Origin: Dictyocoela muelleri
Taxonomy: Eukaryota > Microsporidia
Length of the DNA: 25,389 bases
Direction of reading: 5' to 3'
NCBI GenBank assembly: GCA_016256075.1
Contig: SDVU01000041.1
Location: forward strand, 1-25,389
The position numbers and the translations under genes are program-made. Below the pieces are notes generated by a model, which was not told the DNA's origin, made no database searches, and saw only the letters and a program-made list of their open reading frames with translations. Numbering within the stretch: position 1 is the first letter of the stretch; each line of letters opens with the position of its first letter. Positions 25,003 through 25,389 of this stretch are shown in pieces.

Positions 25003-25114
25003 TTGTTTATGATTTTTGGGTATCAATGTTAATAATGGTTATCATATTGGATGTCTGGTATTTCTGATTGTTATTTAGGTAGTTGAGAAAAGTTGTTCTG
25101 GTTATTAGTTTTTA

Positions 25115-25120
25115 AATAAA
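25115..25120 (+). promoter_or_regulatory. possible polyadenylation signal of Tra1
   Basis: AATAAA lies 113 bp after the stop and is followed by an A/T-rich run. It may be chance at this composition. Confidence 0.25.
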
Positions 25121-25169
25121 TTTATTTTAAAAAATTTAATCCTATTTCTGAATATTTAAAAAATAAATT

Positions 25170-25389
25170 GGGCCAAGATGTCTCAGTGGTTAACACTATT
25201 AAATGTAAATTTAAGTATCGAGGTTAAAATATCTGACGTCACTCTTTAATAAATAATGAGGGAATGATAGCGGTCATAACTATAGAAATATAGTAGTAAT
25301 ATACAGTTGTTACAGTGTGGTATAGCTGATTAAGACTTGGTCTAATATGACAATGAAGCAGAAGGGACTCTCCTAGGTGTGGGGATGAG
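25170..25389 (+). mobile_element. SINE-like tRNA-derived repeat, copy F (runs off the window)
   Basis: GGGCCAAGATGTCTCAGTGG starts the tRNA-like head, with one mismatch in the A box (TGTCTCAGTGG); the B-box region is eroded (GAGGTTAAAATATC). The body is well kept: GACGTCACTCTTTAATAAAT, hairpin ACTATAGAAATATAGT (25279-25294), CAGTGTGGTATAGCTGATTA, AGACTTGGTCTAATATGACA and ACTCTCCTAGGTGTGGGGAT. It is cut by the window end about halfway along, and sits about 170 bp downstream of the Tra1 stop in the same orientation. Confidence 0.8.

Overview
The window reads as a gene-poor, very AT-rich stretch of a nuclear genome, most likely from a large-genome microsporidian (Edhazardia- or Hamiltosporidium-like). 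The reasons are base composition (A+T near 80% by eye), a 12.5-kb intron-free gene, C-rich CCC-type motifs directly before both credible start codons, a eukaryotic tRNA gene with internal A and B boxes, and decayed Ty3/gypsy, pogo/Tigger, Merlin and Mutator-like elements. The species is inference.

Only three host genes can be supported: a tRNA-Gln(UUG) at 3657-3727, a small PQ-loop membrane protein of SLC66A2/Any1 type at 4969-5625, and a giant gene at 12505-25002 for a Tra1/TRRAP orthologue, the scaffold pseudokinase of SAGA and NuA4 histone acetyltransferase complexes. They share no visible pathway or operon.

Layout: 1-265 is the 5' end of a pogo/Tigger transposon (minus strand) ending at a TA. 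266-about 1515 is a decayed Ty3/gypsy integrase and putative 3' LTR containing a 294-bp palindrome. 1516-3380 holds a ~130-bp direct repeat, a Mutator-like transposase relic and an old copy of a tRNA-headed repeat. 3657-5625 holds the tRNA and the PQ-loop gene. 5990-7590 has two near-complete copies of the tRNA-headed (SINE-like) repeat facing away from each other around a TIR element. 8110-10890 is a graveyard of DNA elements: a palindromic MITE with a perfect 8-bp target duplication inside a transposase relic, a double-hairpin foldback element flanked by TTAA, and a Merlin/IS1016-type transposase relic with matching TIRs. 10889-12493 is almost empty. The Tra1 gene follows, and another SINE-like copy starts about 170 bp after its stop and runs off the window.

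The most noteworthy items are the tRNA-derived SINE-like family (six copies or fragments, unusual for microsporidia), the double-hairpin foldback element, and at least eleven different in-frame minisatellites in the Tra1 gene that encode Asn/Lys/Asp/Glu-rich tracts and account for roughly 550-600 of its 4165 residues. No searches were run; all family assignments rest on reading motifs by eye.
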